From Chachezhania sediminis (GTDB lineage: Bacteria; Pseudomonadota; Alphaproteobacteria; Rhodobacterales; Rhodobacteraceae), in contig NZ_VOPH01000008.1 in NCBI RefSeq assembly GCF_009765275.1, forward strand, positions 62,001-126,000: a stretch of 64,000 bases of DNA, read 5' to 3'. The notes beneath the pieces were generated by a model. The model ran no database searches, had not been told where the DNA came from, and was given only the letters and a program-made list of their open reading frames with translations. Positions within the stretch are counted from its first letter, which is position 1. Every line of letters begins with the position of its first letter. Positions 25,096 through 33,956 of the stretch are shown in pieces. The position numbers and the translations under genes are program-made.

Positions 25096-27135
25096 ATGTC
25101 CAGCGATCCCCTGTTCCAGCCCTATGATCTGAAGCATCTGCGCCTGAAGAACCGGCTGATGATTTCCAGCCACGAACCGGCCTATCCCGAAGACGGCATG
25201 CCCAAGGATCGTTATCGCGCCTATCACGTCGAACGGGCACGGGCGGGCGTGGGGCTGACGATGACGGCCGGGTCCGCCGCTGTGTCGCGGGACAGCCCGC
25301 CGGTCTTCAACAACGTGCTGGCCTGGCAGGACGAGGTCGTGGGCTGGATGAAGAAGCTGGCCGACGAATGCCACGACCATGGCTGCGCGGTAATGATCCA
25401 GCTGACCCACCTGGGCCGCCGCACCCGCTGGGACAAGGGCGACTGGCTGCCGGTCGTGTCTGCCGGACACGAACGCGAACCCGCGCACCGGGCCTTTCCG
25501 AAACCGGTCGAGGACTGGGACATCGCCCGGATCATCCGGGACTATGCCGATGCCGCCGAACGGATGAAGGCCGCCGGCCTCGACGGGATCGAGCTGGAGG
25601 CCTATGGCCACCTGATGGACCAGTTCCTGTCGCCTGCGACCAACGCGCTGGAGGGTCCTTACGGCGCCGAAAGCCTGGACACGCGAATGCGTTTCATGAT
25701 GGACGCGCTGACCGCGATCCGGGAACGGGTGGGGCCGGATTTCATCGTGGGCGTCCGCTATGCGGGCGACGAGGCGATGAAGGGCGGCATCGACAAGGCG
25801 CAAGGGATGGAAATCTCGCGCCGGCTGAAGGCCAGCGGGCTGGTCGATTTCCTGAACGTGATCCGCGGGCACATCGAAACCGACGCGGCGCTGACGGACG
25901 TGATCCCGGTTCAGGGTATGGCCAGTGCACCGCACCTGGATTTCGCCGGGGAAATCCGGGCCGCCACCGATTTTCCCACCTTCCACGCGGCCAAGATCCA
26001 GGACGTGGCGACGGCGCGGCACGCGATTGCGTCCGGCAAGCTGGACATCGTCGGCATGACCCGCGCGCATATGGCCGACCCGCATATCGTGGCCAAGATC
26101 CGGCGGGGCGAGGAAGACCGGATCCGGCCCTGCGTCGGTGCCAACTACTGCCTCGACCGTATCTACCAGGGTGGCATGGCGCTGTGCCTGCACAACCCGT
26201 CGACGGGGCGCGAACTGGAACAGCCGCACCGGATCGAACCGGCCGTGGACCGCCGTCGCATCGTCATCGTCGGTGCAGGCCCCGCAGGGCTGGAGGCCGC
26301 GCGCGTGGCGGGCGAGCGCGGGCACGAGGTGATCGTGCACGAGGCCGCGGACCGGCCCGGCGGGCAGGTTCGCCTGACCGCCCGCACCCCGCGCCGGGCC
26401 GAGATGATGCAGCTGGTCCAATGGCGTTTCGCCGAATGCGAACGGCTGGGCGTGACCTTCCGCTTCAACAGCTTCGCCGATGCCGAAGTGGTGAAGGCCG
26501 AGGGGCCGGATGTTGTCGTCGTCGCCACCGGCGGTCTGCCCCATACCGCGCTGCTGGAGGACGGCAACGACCTTGTCGTATCCGCCTGGGACATCCTGTC
26601 GGGCGATGCGCGGCCCGGCCAGAACGTCCTGATCTATGACGATGCCGGCGACTATGCCGGGCTGCAGGCGGCAGAGGCGCTTGCCGCCGCCGGTGCCTCG
26701 GTCGAGGTGATGACCCGCGACCGCACCTTGGTGCCCGAGGTTATGGCCATGTCGCTGACCCCTGCGATGCGGGAACTGCAGCAGCGCGACGTGACCTTCA
26801 CCGTGACGTGGAAACTGGACGCGGTCGCGCGCGACGGGAACCTGCTGCAGGCCCGGGTCGGGTCCGACTATACCGGGGCCACGCGGACGCGGTCCGTCGA
26901 CCAGGTCGTGGTGAACAACGGGACGCGGCCGCTGGACGACCTCTATTTCGACCTCCGGCCCGGATCGTCGAACCTGGGCGAGGTCGATTATGACGCGCTG
27001 ATCGCGGGGCAGCCGCAGAACGTGGCGACGAACGGGGACGGCACCTATCAGCTGTTCCGGATCGGCGACGCCGTCGCGGCGCGCAATACCCATGCCGCGG
27101 TCTATGACGCTCTGCGGCTGGTACGGACGGTCTGA
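25096..27135 (+). CDS. NADH:flavin oxidoreductase, N-methylproline demethylase-like (two-domain)
   Basis: Protein of 679 residues. The N-terminal TIM barrel (about 1-375) belongs to the OYE/2,4-dienoyl-CoA reductase family and binds FMN. A cysteine region RPCVGANYCLDRIYQGG with a later LCLHNP suggests the [4Fe-4S] cluster. The C-terminal half (about 385-679) begins RRIVIVGAGPAGLEAARVAG, an FAD/NAD-binding Rossmann start. The N-terminus (DPLFQPYDLKHLRLKNRLM, SSHEPAYPEDGMPKDRY) matches enzymes annotated as N-methylproline (stachydrine pathway) demethylase (family knowledge). Other N-methyl compounds, or plain ene reduction, cannot be excluded. It is divergent from a TetR gene. Confidence 0.88.
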   Translation: MSSDPLFQPYDLKHLRLKNRLMISSHEPAYPEDGMPKDRYRAYHVERARAGVGLTMTAGSAAVSRDSPPVFNNVLAWQDEVVGWMKKLADECHDHGCAVMIQLTHLGRRTRWDKGDWLPVVSAGHEREPAHRAFPKPVEDWDIARIIRDYADAAERMKAAGLDGIELEAYGHLMDQFLSPATNALEGPYGAESLDTRMRFMMDALTAIRERVGPDFIVGVRYAGDEAMKGGIDKAQGMEISRRLKASGLVDFLNVIRGHIETDAALTDVIPVQGMASAPHLDFAGEIRAATDFPTFHAAKIQDVATARHAIASGKLDIVGMTRAHMADPHIVAKIRRGEEDRIRPCVGANYCLDRIYQGGMALCLHNPSTGRELEQPHRIEPAVDRRRIVIVGAGPAGLEAARVAGERGHEVIVHEAADRPGGQVRLTARTPRRAEMMQLVQWRFAECERLGVTFRFNSFADAEVVKAEGPDVVVVATGGLPHTALLEDGNDLVVSAWDILSGDARPGQNVLIYDDAGDYAGLQAAEALAAAGASVEVMTRDRTLVPEVMAMSLTPAMRELQQRDVTFTVTWKLDAVARDGNLLQARVGSDYTGATRTRSVDQVVVNNGTRPLDDLYFDLRPGSSNLGEVDYDALIAGQPQNVATNGDGTYQLFRIGDAVAARNTHAAVYDALRLVRTV

Positions 27136-27153
27136 CCGGCAAAGGACCGGCCC

Positions 27154-27240
27154 TTGAAGATCGGGATCATCGGCCTTGGCGCCATTGCACCGGCGCCGGT
27201 CCGGGGCATCGCGGGGACAGCCGCACCGGGTCGCGGACGG
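27154..27240 (+). pseudogene. N-terminal remnant of a Gfo/Idh/MocA-type dehydrogenase
   Basis: TTG after AAAGGACCGGCCC starts (M)KIGIIGLGAIA, a Rossmann nucleotide-binding start as in Gfo/Idh/MocA dehydrogenases, then PVRGIAGTA, after which similarity stops. The frame then runs into the convergent gene ending at 27242. It was probably the second gene of the demethylase operon, lost by deletion. Confidence 0.45.
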
Positions 27241-27241
27241 A

Positions 27242-28276
27242 TCAGGGGATCTCGGCCTGGCGGAAGGTTTCCGACCAGAACCGCAGCAACAGGTCCCGGT
27301 GGCTGGCGTCGCGGGCGACCAGAAGCGTGGGCGACAGCGGGATGAAGCGCCTGGCACCGACGTCCATCCCCGCGTCGTCGTCATCGGTGTCGACCACCAG
27401 CCCGGCCTGCGCCAGCAGGCTTTGCGCTTCGGCCGTGAACAGGAATTCCAGCAGCCGCCCCGCCGCGGCCGGCTGGGCCGCGCCCTTAGGGATCATCAGG
27501 CCGCGGGACAGGACCAGCGTGTAATCCTCGGGCAGTACCATCCCCACCGTTGCGGCATCCGCGTTGAGGACGTAGGAACCAAGGACGTTGTAGGCCAGCA
27601 GGTACGTCCCGTCGGCCACGCCGGCGATGATCTCGGCCGAACAGCAGGTCGCCACCGCCTCGATCCGGGCGAACCCTTCCAAGAGGGCGCCGAAGGTCGT
27701 GGCCTCCAGGCTGTCGCTGTAGGCGAACAGGAACCCCAGGCCGCTTTCAGAGATGTCATAGGTCGCGATGCGTTTGCGATAGAATTCCGGATTGTCCCGC
27801 ATCGCGTCCAGCAGGGCAAATCGGCTGCGCGGCACGTCCTCTGCCGACAGCAGGTCCTTGTTGTACGCAATGACGGCGGGTTCGGTGGTGATCCCCCACA
27901 ACTCGTCCCGCCAGCGGCGGGCCTGCGGCAGGGCCAGCGTCACGGCGGACCGGTAGGGCTGCGCGCAGCCCGCGTTCACCAGCCAGACCATCTGCTGGAC
28001 CGCCGATGACACGATCGCATCGGCCGGCGCATCGCCGGATTGGCAATCCGCCCGGCTTCGGTCGAAGAGCGCGTTCGAGCCCCATTGTTCATAGCGGATC
28101 GAAAGGTCCGGGTTGCGGGTCACGAAACGTTCGATCACAGGGCGAATGATCTGGATATCGGTGGTGGAACGGACCAGAACTTCGGTTCCGCCCTCTCCGA
28201 AGCGGGCGGTGGCCTCTTGCGCCGGAAGAGGTGAGGCCAGCAGCACGAGGGCCGCGGCAAGGCGCAGGATCTTCAT
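27242..28276 (-). CDS. Periplasmic ABC-type substrate-binding protein in a two-component operon (PgtC-like)
   Basis: Protein of 344 residues with a Sec signal (MKILRLAAALVLLASPLPAQ). It has the Fe/sulfate/2-aminoethylphosphonate binding-protein fold (COG1840-like): TEVLVRSTTDIQIIRPVIERF, YEQWGSNALFDRS and IAYNKDLLSAEDVP. No ABC permease is encoded beside it. Its ATG overlaps the histidine kinase stop by 4 bp. Such a binding protein in a kinase/response-regulator operon resembles PgtC of the phosphoglycerate transport regulators PgtABC, where it takes part in signalling rather than transport. The four cysteines (DCQS, GCAQ, TCCS) are unusual for a periplasmic binding protein and may form two disulphides. 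Confidence 0.82.
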   Translation of the reverse strand: MKILRLAAALVLLASPLPAQEATARFGEGGTEVLVRSTTDIQIIRPVIERFVTRNPDLSIRYEQWGSNALFDRSRADCQSGDAPADAIVSSAVQQMVWLVNAGCAQPYRSAVTLALPQARRWRDELWGITTEPAVIAYNKDLLSAEDVPRSRFALLDAMRDNPEFYRKRIATYDISESGLGFLFAYSDSLEATTFGALLEGFARIEAVATCCSAEIIAGVADGTYLLAYNVLGSYVLNADAATVGMVLPEDYTLVLSRGLMIPKGAAQPAAAGRLLEFLFTAEAQSLLAQAGLVVDTDDDDAGMDVGARRFIPLSPTLLVARDASHRDLLLRFWSETFRQAEIP

Positions 28277-29676
28277 GGCGTCGTCTCCTCTGCCGGCAGG
28301 ATCAGGCTGGCGCGAAAGCCGGTGTCGGTGCGCGTCATCTCGACCCGTCCGCCGAAGGCTGCGGCGACGGCGGCCACGATGGACAGGCCGATCCCGGTGC
28401 CCTGCTCGCTGGTGGCGGAGTTGCGGTTGAACCGTTGCCCCAACCGTTCGATCACGGCGGCCTCCGGGCCGGGGCCGCCGTCCTCGACCCACAGGATGGC
28501 ATCAGGGCCGGCCCGTTCGGCCCCGACAAGGATCGGCTGCCCGCCATGGGTCAGCGCATTGCCCAGAAGGTTCCGCCCGGCCTCGCCCAGGGAAAACGCA
28601 TCGGCGCGGACCATCACCGGATCTTCGCCAATCACAAGTCGCAGGTCGGCATCGGGCATCAGTACGGCGTGGTCGTCCCGCTCCAGCATCTCCAGCGCGA
28701 TTTCCCGCAGGTCGACGGGCGCGCGCGGCGCGCTGTCGGTCCGGTGGATGACCAGCGCGCGGGCCAGAAGCTGGTTCAGCAGCACATCCAGCGACCGCGT
28801 CCGCGCCTGCAGCCGGTCCAGCGCCAGCGCCCTTGCCCCGGCATCGGTTTCGGCCGCTGCGGTCTCGGTATGGACACGGATCGCGGCGACGGGGGTGCGC
28901 AACTGGTGCGCTGTGTCGGAAATCAGGTTCCGCATCGCGTCGACCTGTCTGTCCAGCCGCTGCATGAATCGGTTCATGGCACCCAGCATCACCTGCAGTT
29001 CCCGTGGCAGGCGATCGGTGGGCATCGGCGTCAGGTCGCGGGGATCGCGAAGGGACAGATCCTCGACCAGCGATCCCAGCGGCCGCAGGGCGGAACTGAT
29101 CACCAGGAAGGACAGGACCATCAGCGCCACGCCCGCGATGGCCATCGGCAGAAGGGCGTCCAGCATCAGTTCCCGCGTCATCGCCTGGCGCGCGCGCAGG
29201 GTCTGGCCCACGACGACATCGACGGGGCCGGAAAAGTCGCGTTCCACGAAGCGCCGGGTGACCTGGACGAAGCGTGCCGGTTCGCCGTTCAGCATCGCGT
29301 CGAAGAACCGGACCGGCGCGGTGCCGCCGGACGGCCGGTCCACCGTCCTGTCGGGATCGACGCCGGTGACGATGTCCCCACCGGGGCCATGGACGGCATA
29401 GTAGATGCGGTCGTCCGGCGCCTGCGCCAGCAGCTGGAAGGCGGACACCGGCAGGTCGACCAGCGGCGCGCCGTCCAGGATCCGCACCGATTCCGCGATG
29501 TCCCGCGCCGCGCCCAGCAGGATCCGGTCATAGGACTGTCGCGCCGCCAGCCGTCCGTTCCACCAGATCGAGGCAGACACCAGCAGGCCGCCCAGCACCA
29601 GGAGGACCAGCACCGTGCCCATGACGCGGGTGACGAGGCTGCGAACCGGGCGCTTCAGGGCAATGGCGTCACTCAT
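28273..29676 (-). CDS. Sensor histidine kinase (TctE type)
   Basis: Membrane kinase of 467 residues. TM helices at about 19-38 and 174-196 flank a periplasmic sensor domain of the TctE N-terminal type. A HAMP-like linker follows; the phosphorylated His is H257 in DTAHQLRTP; the ATPase domain has NLLGNALTHGG (N box), VEDGGPG (G1) and GTGIGLSIVAAVA (G2). It is coupled to the response regulator upstream (8-bp overlap) and the binding protein downstream (4 bp). The divergent tctCBA operon is the obvious target, as in TctD/TctE systems. Confidence 0.93.
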   Translation of the reverse strand: MSDAIALKRPVRSLVTRVMGTVLVLLVLGGLLVSASIWWNGRLAARQSYDRILLGAARDIAESVRILDGAPLVDLPVSAFQLLAQAPDDRIYYAVHGPGGDIVTGVDPDRTVDRPSGGTAPVRFFDAMLNGEPARFVQVTRRFVERDFSGPVDVVVGQTLRARQAMTRELMLDALLPMAIAGVALMVLSFLVISSALRPLGSLVEDLSLRDPRDLTPMPTDRLPRELQVMLGAMNRFMQRLDRQVDAMRNLISDTAHQLRTPVAAIRVHTETAAAETDAGARALALDRLQARTRSLDVLLNQLLARALVIHRTDSAPRAPVDLREIALEMLERDDHAVLMPDADLRLVIGEDPVMVRADAFSLGEAGRNLLGNALTHGGQPILVGAERAGPDAILWVEDGGPGPEAAVIERLGQRFNRNSATSEQGTGIGLSIVAAVAAAFGGRVEMTRTDTGFRASLILPAEETTP

Positions 29677-30340
29677 CCAGTCCGATCCGGTAGCCGACGC
29701 CGCGCTGGGTGGTGATCGCGACGTCCGACCCCGCGAATTTCTTCCGCAGGCGTGCGATGTACAGTTCGATCGCGTTCACGCCGACATCGGCATCGTTGAA
29801 CCCGTAAAGGGAATCGTAAAGCCGCGTCTTCGACAGGTACTGGCCGCGATGGCGGATCAGCATGTCCAGCAGCGCGGCCTCGCGCCTTGTCAGGTCCAGC
29901 TGGCGGCCGTCCAGCCGTGCGCTGCGATCCTTGGGGGCGTAGACCAGCGCGCCCAGCTTGATCTGCTCCGCCTTCCGGTCGGCCTCGCGCCGGACCAGGG
30001 CGCGAAGCCGCGCCTCCAGCTCGCGCTGGTCGAAAGGTTTGGGCAGGTAATCGTCGGCGCCCTGGTCCAGCGCTTCGACCCGGTCTTCGACGGCGGACAG
30101 CGCCGTCAGCATCAGGACGGGCGTCGGATCGGCCGCGGCGCGCAGGTCGCGCAGGAAGGTCAGGCCCGATCCGTCGGGCAGGTTGACGTCCAGCAGGATC
30201 GCGTCATAGCGCTGGACGGCGTGGAAATCCCGGGCATCGCCGACCCCGGTGGCCAGATCGCAGACGATGCCCGACCGGGCCAGCTGGGCGATCACTCCTT
30301 CGGCCAGGTCCCTGGCATCCTCGACCATCAGGACACGCAT
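29669..30340 (-). CDS. Response regulator, OmpR family (TctD type)
   Basis: Protein of 223 residues from ATG 30340 (MRVLMVEDARDLAEG). The receiver domain has the acidic pocket ED and phosphoacceptor D51 in ILLDVNLPDGSG, the T/S position in LMLTA, and the lysine in YLPKPFD. The C-terminal winged helix (about 125-220) contains LDLTRREAALLDMLIRH, NAIELYIARLRKK and TQRGVGYRI. It is promoter-proximal in the regulator/kinase/binding protein operon and divergent from tctC. It probably activates tctCBA through the repeats at 30372-30397. Confidence 0.95.
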   Translation of the reverse strand: MRVLMVEDARDLAEGVIAQLARSGIVCDLATGVGDARDFHAVQRYDAILLDVNLPDGSGLTFLRDLRAAADPTPVLMLTALSAVEDRVEALDQGADDYLPKPFDQRELEARLRALVRREADRKAEQIKLGALVYAPKDRSARLDGRQLDLTRREAALLDMLIRHRGQYLSKTRLYDSLYGFNDADVGVNAIELYIARLRKKFAGSDVAITTQRGVGYRIGLDE

Positions 30341-30371
30341 CGGTCCGCCTTCCCCATTGCTGCGGTCTTTC

Positions 30372-30397
30372 CTGTCACGATGACAGCTTGGTGACAG
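30372..30397. promoter_or_regulatory. Candidate response-regulator binding repeats between regulator and tctC
   Basis: CTGTCA (30372-30377) and TGACAG (30381-30386) form a perfect dyad. A further TGACAG at 30392-30397 is a direct repeat 11 bp on. Direct repeats one helical turn apart are what OmpR/TctD-type regulators bind. The site sits in the 166-bp divergent region, closer to the regulator gene. Confidence 0.5.
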
Positions 30398-30506
30398 GAT
30401 CAAGGGTTACACATCGCGGACCCGCAGGAAAGTGGTCGCACGAAACCCGCCTGCGGATGATTTCCGGCGCCACGCCCTGCGCCATTCCGGACCTGAGGAG
30501 GACCAG

Positions 30507-31499
30507 ATGATCTTTTCCGCAACCCGCGGCGCCCTTGCCGCAGTCGCCCTTGCCGCAGGCGCCCTGACCCTGTCCGCCGTCGCGGTCGAGGCCCAGGAAA
30601 GCCCCGAATGCATCGCCCCCGCCAACCCGGGCGGAGGCTGGGACTTCACCTGCCGGCAGGTGGGCAAATCGCTGCAGGATCAGGGCCTGATCGACCAGAC
30701 CATGCAGGTCGTGAACCTGGCCGGCGGCGGCGGTGGCGTGGCCTTTGCCGAGGTCGTGAACAAGCGCAACGCGGCCGACAACCTGATCGTCGCGGCATCC
30801 TCCGCCACCGCGACCCGCCTGGCGCAGGGCGCCTATCCCGGCAACACGATGGACCAGGTGCGCTGGCTGGCGTCGGTCGGGGCCGATTACGGGGTGATTG
30901 CCGTGGCCGCCGACAGCGAGATCGATACGCTTCCGCAGATGTTGCAGAAGATCAAGGAAGACCCGACCTCCATCTCCATCGCGGGCGGCTCGGCCGTCGG
31001 TGGCTGGGACCACCTTAAGGTCCTGATCGCGGCCAATGCCTATGGCATCGATGACGTGCGCAAGGTCAAGTACATCGCCTTCGACGGCGGCGGCGAGGCG
31101 GTGACCCAGCTTCTGGCCGGGTCGGTCCAGGGCTTTACCGGCGATATCTCCGAGGCCAAGGGCTTTGTCGACTCGGGCGACATCAAGGTCATCGCGGTGC
31201 TGGCACCGGAGCGGCTGGATGGCGAGTTCGGCAAGTTCCCGACCGCGCGCGAACAGGGTGTCGACGCCATTGGCGCGAACTGGCGCGGCTTCTATGCCCC
31301 GGGCGGCATGTCGGACGCGGCCTATGACGAATGGGTGTCGAAGATCGCAACGCTTTACGCCTCGGACGAATGGAAGGCCGTTATGGAAGCCAACGGGCTG
31401 GCCCCGCTGGACCTGCAGGGCCCCGATTTCCAGTCCTTCGTCGCGGATTCGGTCAACCAGATCCAGTCGATCTCGCGCCAGATCGGTATCATCAAGTAA
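30507..31499 (+). CDS. tctC: Tripartite tricarboxylate transporter substrate-binding protein TctC
   Basis: Periplasmic protein of 330 residues with Sec signal MIFSATRGALAAVALAAG and cleavage near VEA-QES. AGGA lies about 5 nt upstream of the ATG. CIAPANPGGGWDFTCR is the TctC citrate-pocket motif (PGGGWD), and NLAGGGGGVAF and SVQGFTGDISEAKGF occur at the usual places. It binds a carboxylate and passes it to TctBA encoded next. Transcription is divergent from the TctD/TctE-like pair that presumably senses the same solute. Confidence 0.95.
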   Translation: MIFSATRGALAAVALAAGALTLSAVAVEAQESPECIAPANPGGGWDFTCRQVGKSLQDQGLIDQTMQVVNLAGGGGGVAFAEVVNKRNAADNLIVAASSATATRLAQGAYPGNTMDQVRWLASVGADYGVIAVAADSEIDTLPQMLQKIKEDPTSISIAGGSAVGGWDHLKVLIAANAYGIDDVRKVKYIAFDGGGEAVTQLLAGSVQGFTGDISEAKGFVDSGDIKVIAVLAPERLDGEFGKFPTAREQGVDAIGANWRGFYAPGGMSDAAYDEWVSKIATLYASDEWKAVMEANGLAPLDLQGPDFQSFVADSVNQIQSISRQIGIIK

Positions 31500-31590
31500 T
31501 CCGGCCCCAAGCGGATTACCCCCGCCGGAAGCCGTGCGCCCTGCGCGGCTTCCGGCCCTGTCCCGCACACCCGAACGAGAGGAGATCGAC

Positions 31591-32022
31591 ATGAGCGATC
31601 GCATCTTCGGTGTCTTCGGCATGCTCCTTGCGATCGGCTACGCCCTTGCGGCCTTCGCCATCGAGGAAAGCTTCCTGTCGGATGCCGTGGGCCCCAAGGC
31701 CTTCCCCCTGATCATCGCGGCCATCCTGGGCCTGTCCAGCGCCGCCATAGCCCTGCGTCCGGAGGCCGAACCCGAGTGGCCCGCCCTGGGCCGGCTGGCC
31801 GAAATCGCGGCGGCCGTGGTCGTCATGATCATCTATGCCGAGATGCTTCCCGTTGCGGGCTTCGTGATCGCGACCGCCTTCGCAGCGGCTTACCTTGCCT
31901 GGCGGCTGGGGTCGAAGCCGCTGGAAGCGGTGGCCACGGGCATCGGCACCTCGGTCGGTATCTACGTCATCTTCCACCTGGTGCTGGGGCTGTCGCTGGC
32001 CCGCGGCCCTCTGGGCTTCTGA
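31591..32022 (+). CDS. tctB: Tripartite tricarboxylate transporter small membrane subunit TctB
   Basis: Membrane protein of 143 residues with four hydrophobic segments, the TctB layout. ATG 31591 follows CGAGAGGAGATCGAC, a good ribosome site. DAVGPKAFPLIIAAILGLSS after the first helix is the characteristic TctB segment. The gene lies between tctC and tctA, 10 bp from the latter, and the product forms the transporter core with TctA. Confidence 0.92.
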   Translation: MSDRIFGVFGMLLAIGYALAAFAIEESFLSDAVGPKAFPLIIAAILGLSSAAIALRPEAEPEWPALGRLAEIAAAVVVMIIYAEMLPVAGFVIATAFAAAYLAWRLGSKPLEAVATGIGTSVGIYVIFHLVLGLSLARGPLGF

Positions 32023-32032
32023 GGGGACCGGC

Positions 32033-33571
32033 ATGGACACGTTATCCAACCTCGCCGACGGCTTCGTCATCGCCCTGACCTGGCAGAACCTTCTGCTGGC
32101 CCTTCTGGGCTGCTTTCTGGGCACGATCATGGGCGCGCTGCCGGGGCTGGGCCCGTCGAACGGCGTGGCGATCCTGATCCCCCTGGCCTTCACCATGGGT
32201 CTTGGCGCCACGCCTTCGCTGATCCTTCTGACATCGGTCTATTACGGAGCGATGTATGGCGGGCGGATCTCCTCGATCCTGCTGAACATCCCCGGAGACG
32301 AACCGGCGATGATGACCTGCCTGGACGGCTATCCCATGGCCAAGAAGGGCATGGCGGGCGAAGCGCTGTCGCTGTCGGGCGTCGCCTCCTTCGTGGGCGC
32401 CTTCCTGGCGACCTGGGGCCTGATCCTGCTGGCCCCGCAACTGGTAAAGATCGCGCTGCTGTTCGGTCCGGCCGAATACTTCGCGCTTTTCGCGCTGGCC
32501 TTCATGACCCTGGGCGGCGTGTCGTCGACCAACCAGGCCAAGTCGGCCTTTGCCGCGGCGCTTGGGCTGGGTCTGGCCACCATCGGCGTCGACACCCAGA
32601 CGGGCGTCCCGCGCTTCACCTTCGGCGAGGTGCACCTTTATGACGGCCTGGATTTCCTTGTCGCCATTGTGGGCCTGTTCGCCTTGTCCGAGGTCTTTAT
32701 CTTCCTGGAACACCGTCACGGCGGGTCCGACGCGCAAGGCCGCAAGATCGAGATCGGGCGGATCTATCCGCCGCTGTCGATGCTGAAACAGTGCACGCCA
32801 ACGATGCTGCGCACCTCGGTCCTCGGTTTCCTGGCCGGCGTGCTTCCGGGAGCAGGGGCCTCGCTGGGGTCGTTCATCTCGTACTCGATGGAAAAGCGGC
32901 TCGTCGACAAGGAGGGCACCTTCGGCACCGGCGATCCCCGCGGCGTCGCGGCGCCCGAGGCCGGCAACAATGCCGCTGCCGGCGGGGCGCTGGTGCCGAT
33001 GCTGGCGCTGGGGGTGCCGGGGTCGGGGACGACCGCGGTGCTGTTGGCGGTGCTGCTGTCGCTGAACATCACGCCGGGGCCGCTGCTGTTCAGCCAGAAC
33101 CCTGACGTTGTCTGGGGCCTGATTGCCGCGCTCTTCATCGCGAACTTCATGCTGCTGGCGATGAACATCCCGATGGTGGGTCTCTTTACCCGGATCCTGC
33201 TGGTTCCGTCGCGGATCCTGATGCCGATCGTGGCGATGGTCAGCTTCGTCGGGATCTATGGCATCTCGGGCTCGACCTTCGACCTTTTGGTGATGATCGG
33301 GTTCGGCGTCATGGGCTGGGGCCTGCGCAAGCTGGACGTGCCGCTGGTGCCGGTCATCCTGGGCACGCTGCTGGGCAACGCGATGGAAAACAACCTGCGC
33401 CGGGCCATTTCCATCGACAACGGCAACTGGTGGACCCTGATCGACAGTCCGTTGGCCATCGCGCTGTGGACCATTGCCATCATCGGCTTCGTGCTGCCCA
33501 TAATCGTCAACCGCAAGGCCAAGGCGAAGATGCATCAGAAACGGGATGAGGAAGGCGCGATTAGCGACTGA
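32033..33571 (+). CDS. tctA: Tripartite tricarboxylate transporter large permease TctA
   Basis: Membrane protein of 512 residues with about twelve helices. MGALPGLGPSNGVAILIPL, YYGAMYGGRISSILLNIPGD, and GVLPGAGASLGSFISYSMEK (the second repeat of the P-G-x-G motif) are TctA hallmarks. VAAPEAGNNAAAGGALVPML is also diagnostic. With TctB and TctC it makes a sodium or proton-driven, binding-protein-dependent carboxylate importer. It ends 35 bp before a strong terminator. Confidence 0.95.
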   Translation: MDTLSNLADGFVIALTWQNLLLALLGCFLGTIMGALPGLGPSNGVAILIPLAFTMGLGATPSLILLTSVYYGAMYGGRISSILLNIPGDEPAMMTCLDGYPMAKKGMAGEALSLSGVASFVGAFLATWGLILLAPQLVKIALLFGPAEYFALFALAFMTLGGVSSTNQAKSAFAAALGLGLATIGVDTQTGVPRFTFGEVHLYDGLDFLVAIVGLFALSEVFIFLEHRHGGSDAQGRKIEIGRIYPPLSMLKQCTPTMLRTSVLGFLAGVLPGAGASLGSFISYSMEKRLVDKEGTFGTGDPRGVAAPEAGNNAAAGGALVPMLALGVPGSGTTAVLLAVLLSLNITPGPLLFSQNPDVVWGLIAALFIANFMLLAMNIPMVGLFTRILLVPSRILMPIVAMVSFVGIYGISGSTFDLLVMIGFGVMGWGLRKLDVPLVPVILGTLLGNAMENNLRRAISIDNGNWWTLIDSPLAIALWTIAIIGFVLPIIVNRKAKAKMHQKRDEEGAISD

Positions 33572-33606
33572 CCCTGCCGCCCCGGACAAGGATCAAGGCA
33601 CAGATC

Positions 33607-33634
33607 AAGGCCCTGTCCCCGGACGGGGCCTTTT
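33607..33634 (+). terminator. Rho-independent terminator after tctCBA
   Basis: AAGGCCCTGTCC pairs with GGACGGGGCCTT (11 of 12 positions) around a very short loop, ending in TTTT. Location 35 bp past the tctA stop and the U-run make it a convincing terminator. Confidence 0.85.
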
Positions 33635-33956
33635 CACGTCCGGCTTCCGGGTTTCGGTGGCGCGGACCCGGACCGGGACGCGGGGGGTATCGCACGGTCC
33701 GTGCGGTGCGTGACAAGGTCAGACTGTCGCCCGGCACGGTGCCGGACATGGACATCTGTTCCATGTCGTGTATCCGGCACCCTGTCGACCATGGGCTGCC
33801 TGGATGCCGGCTTTCCTTTCGCACTGGAAATAATGATCTTTCCGTGGATACTCTAATATACAAATGGTGGATATCCTGATAAGCGTTCCGCGGAATGCTC
33901 GACAGGCGTTCGACAGAAGACTGCCGGCGGCCCGGCACCAAGACGGATACCCACCG

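Noticed and set aside
25069-27384. 771-codon open frame on the minus strand
   Set aside because: Antisense of the demethylase-like flavoenzyme; no motif.
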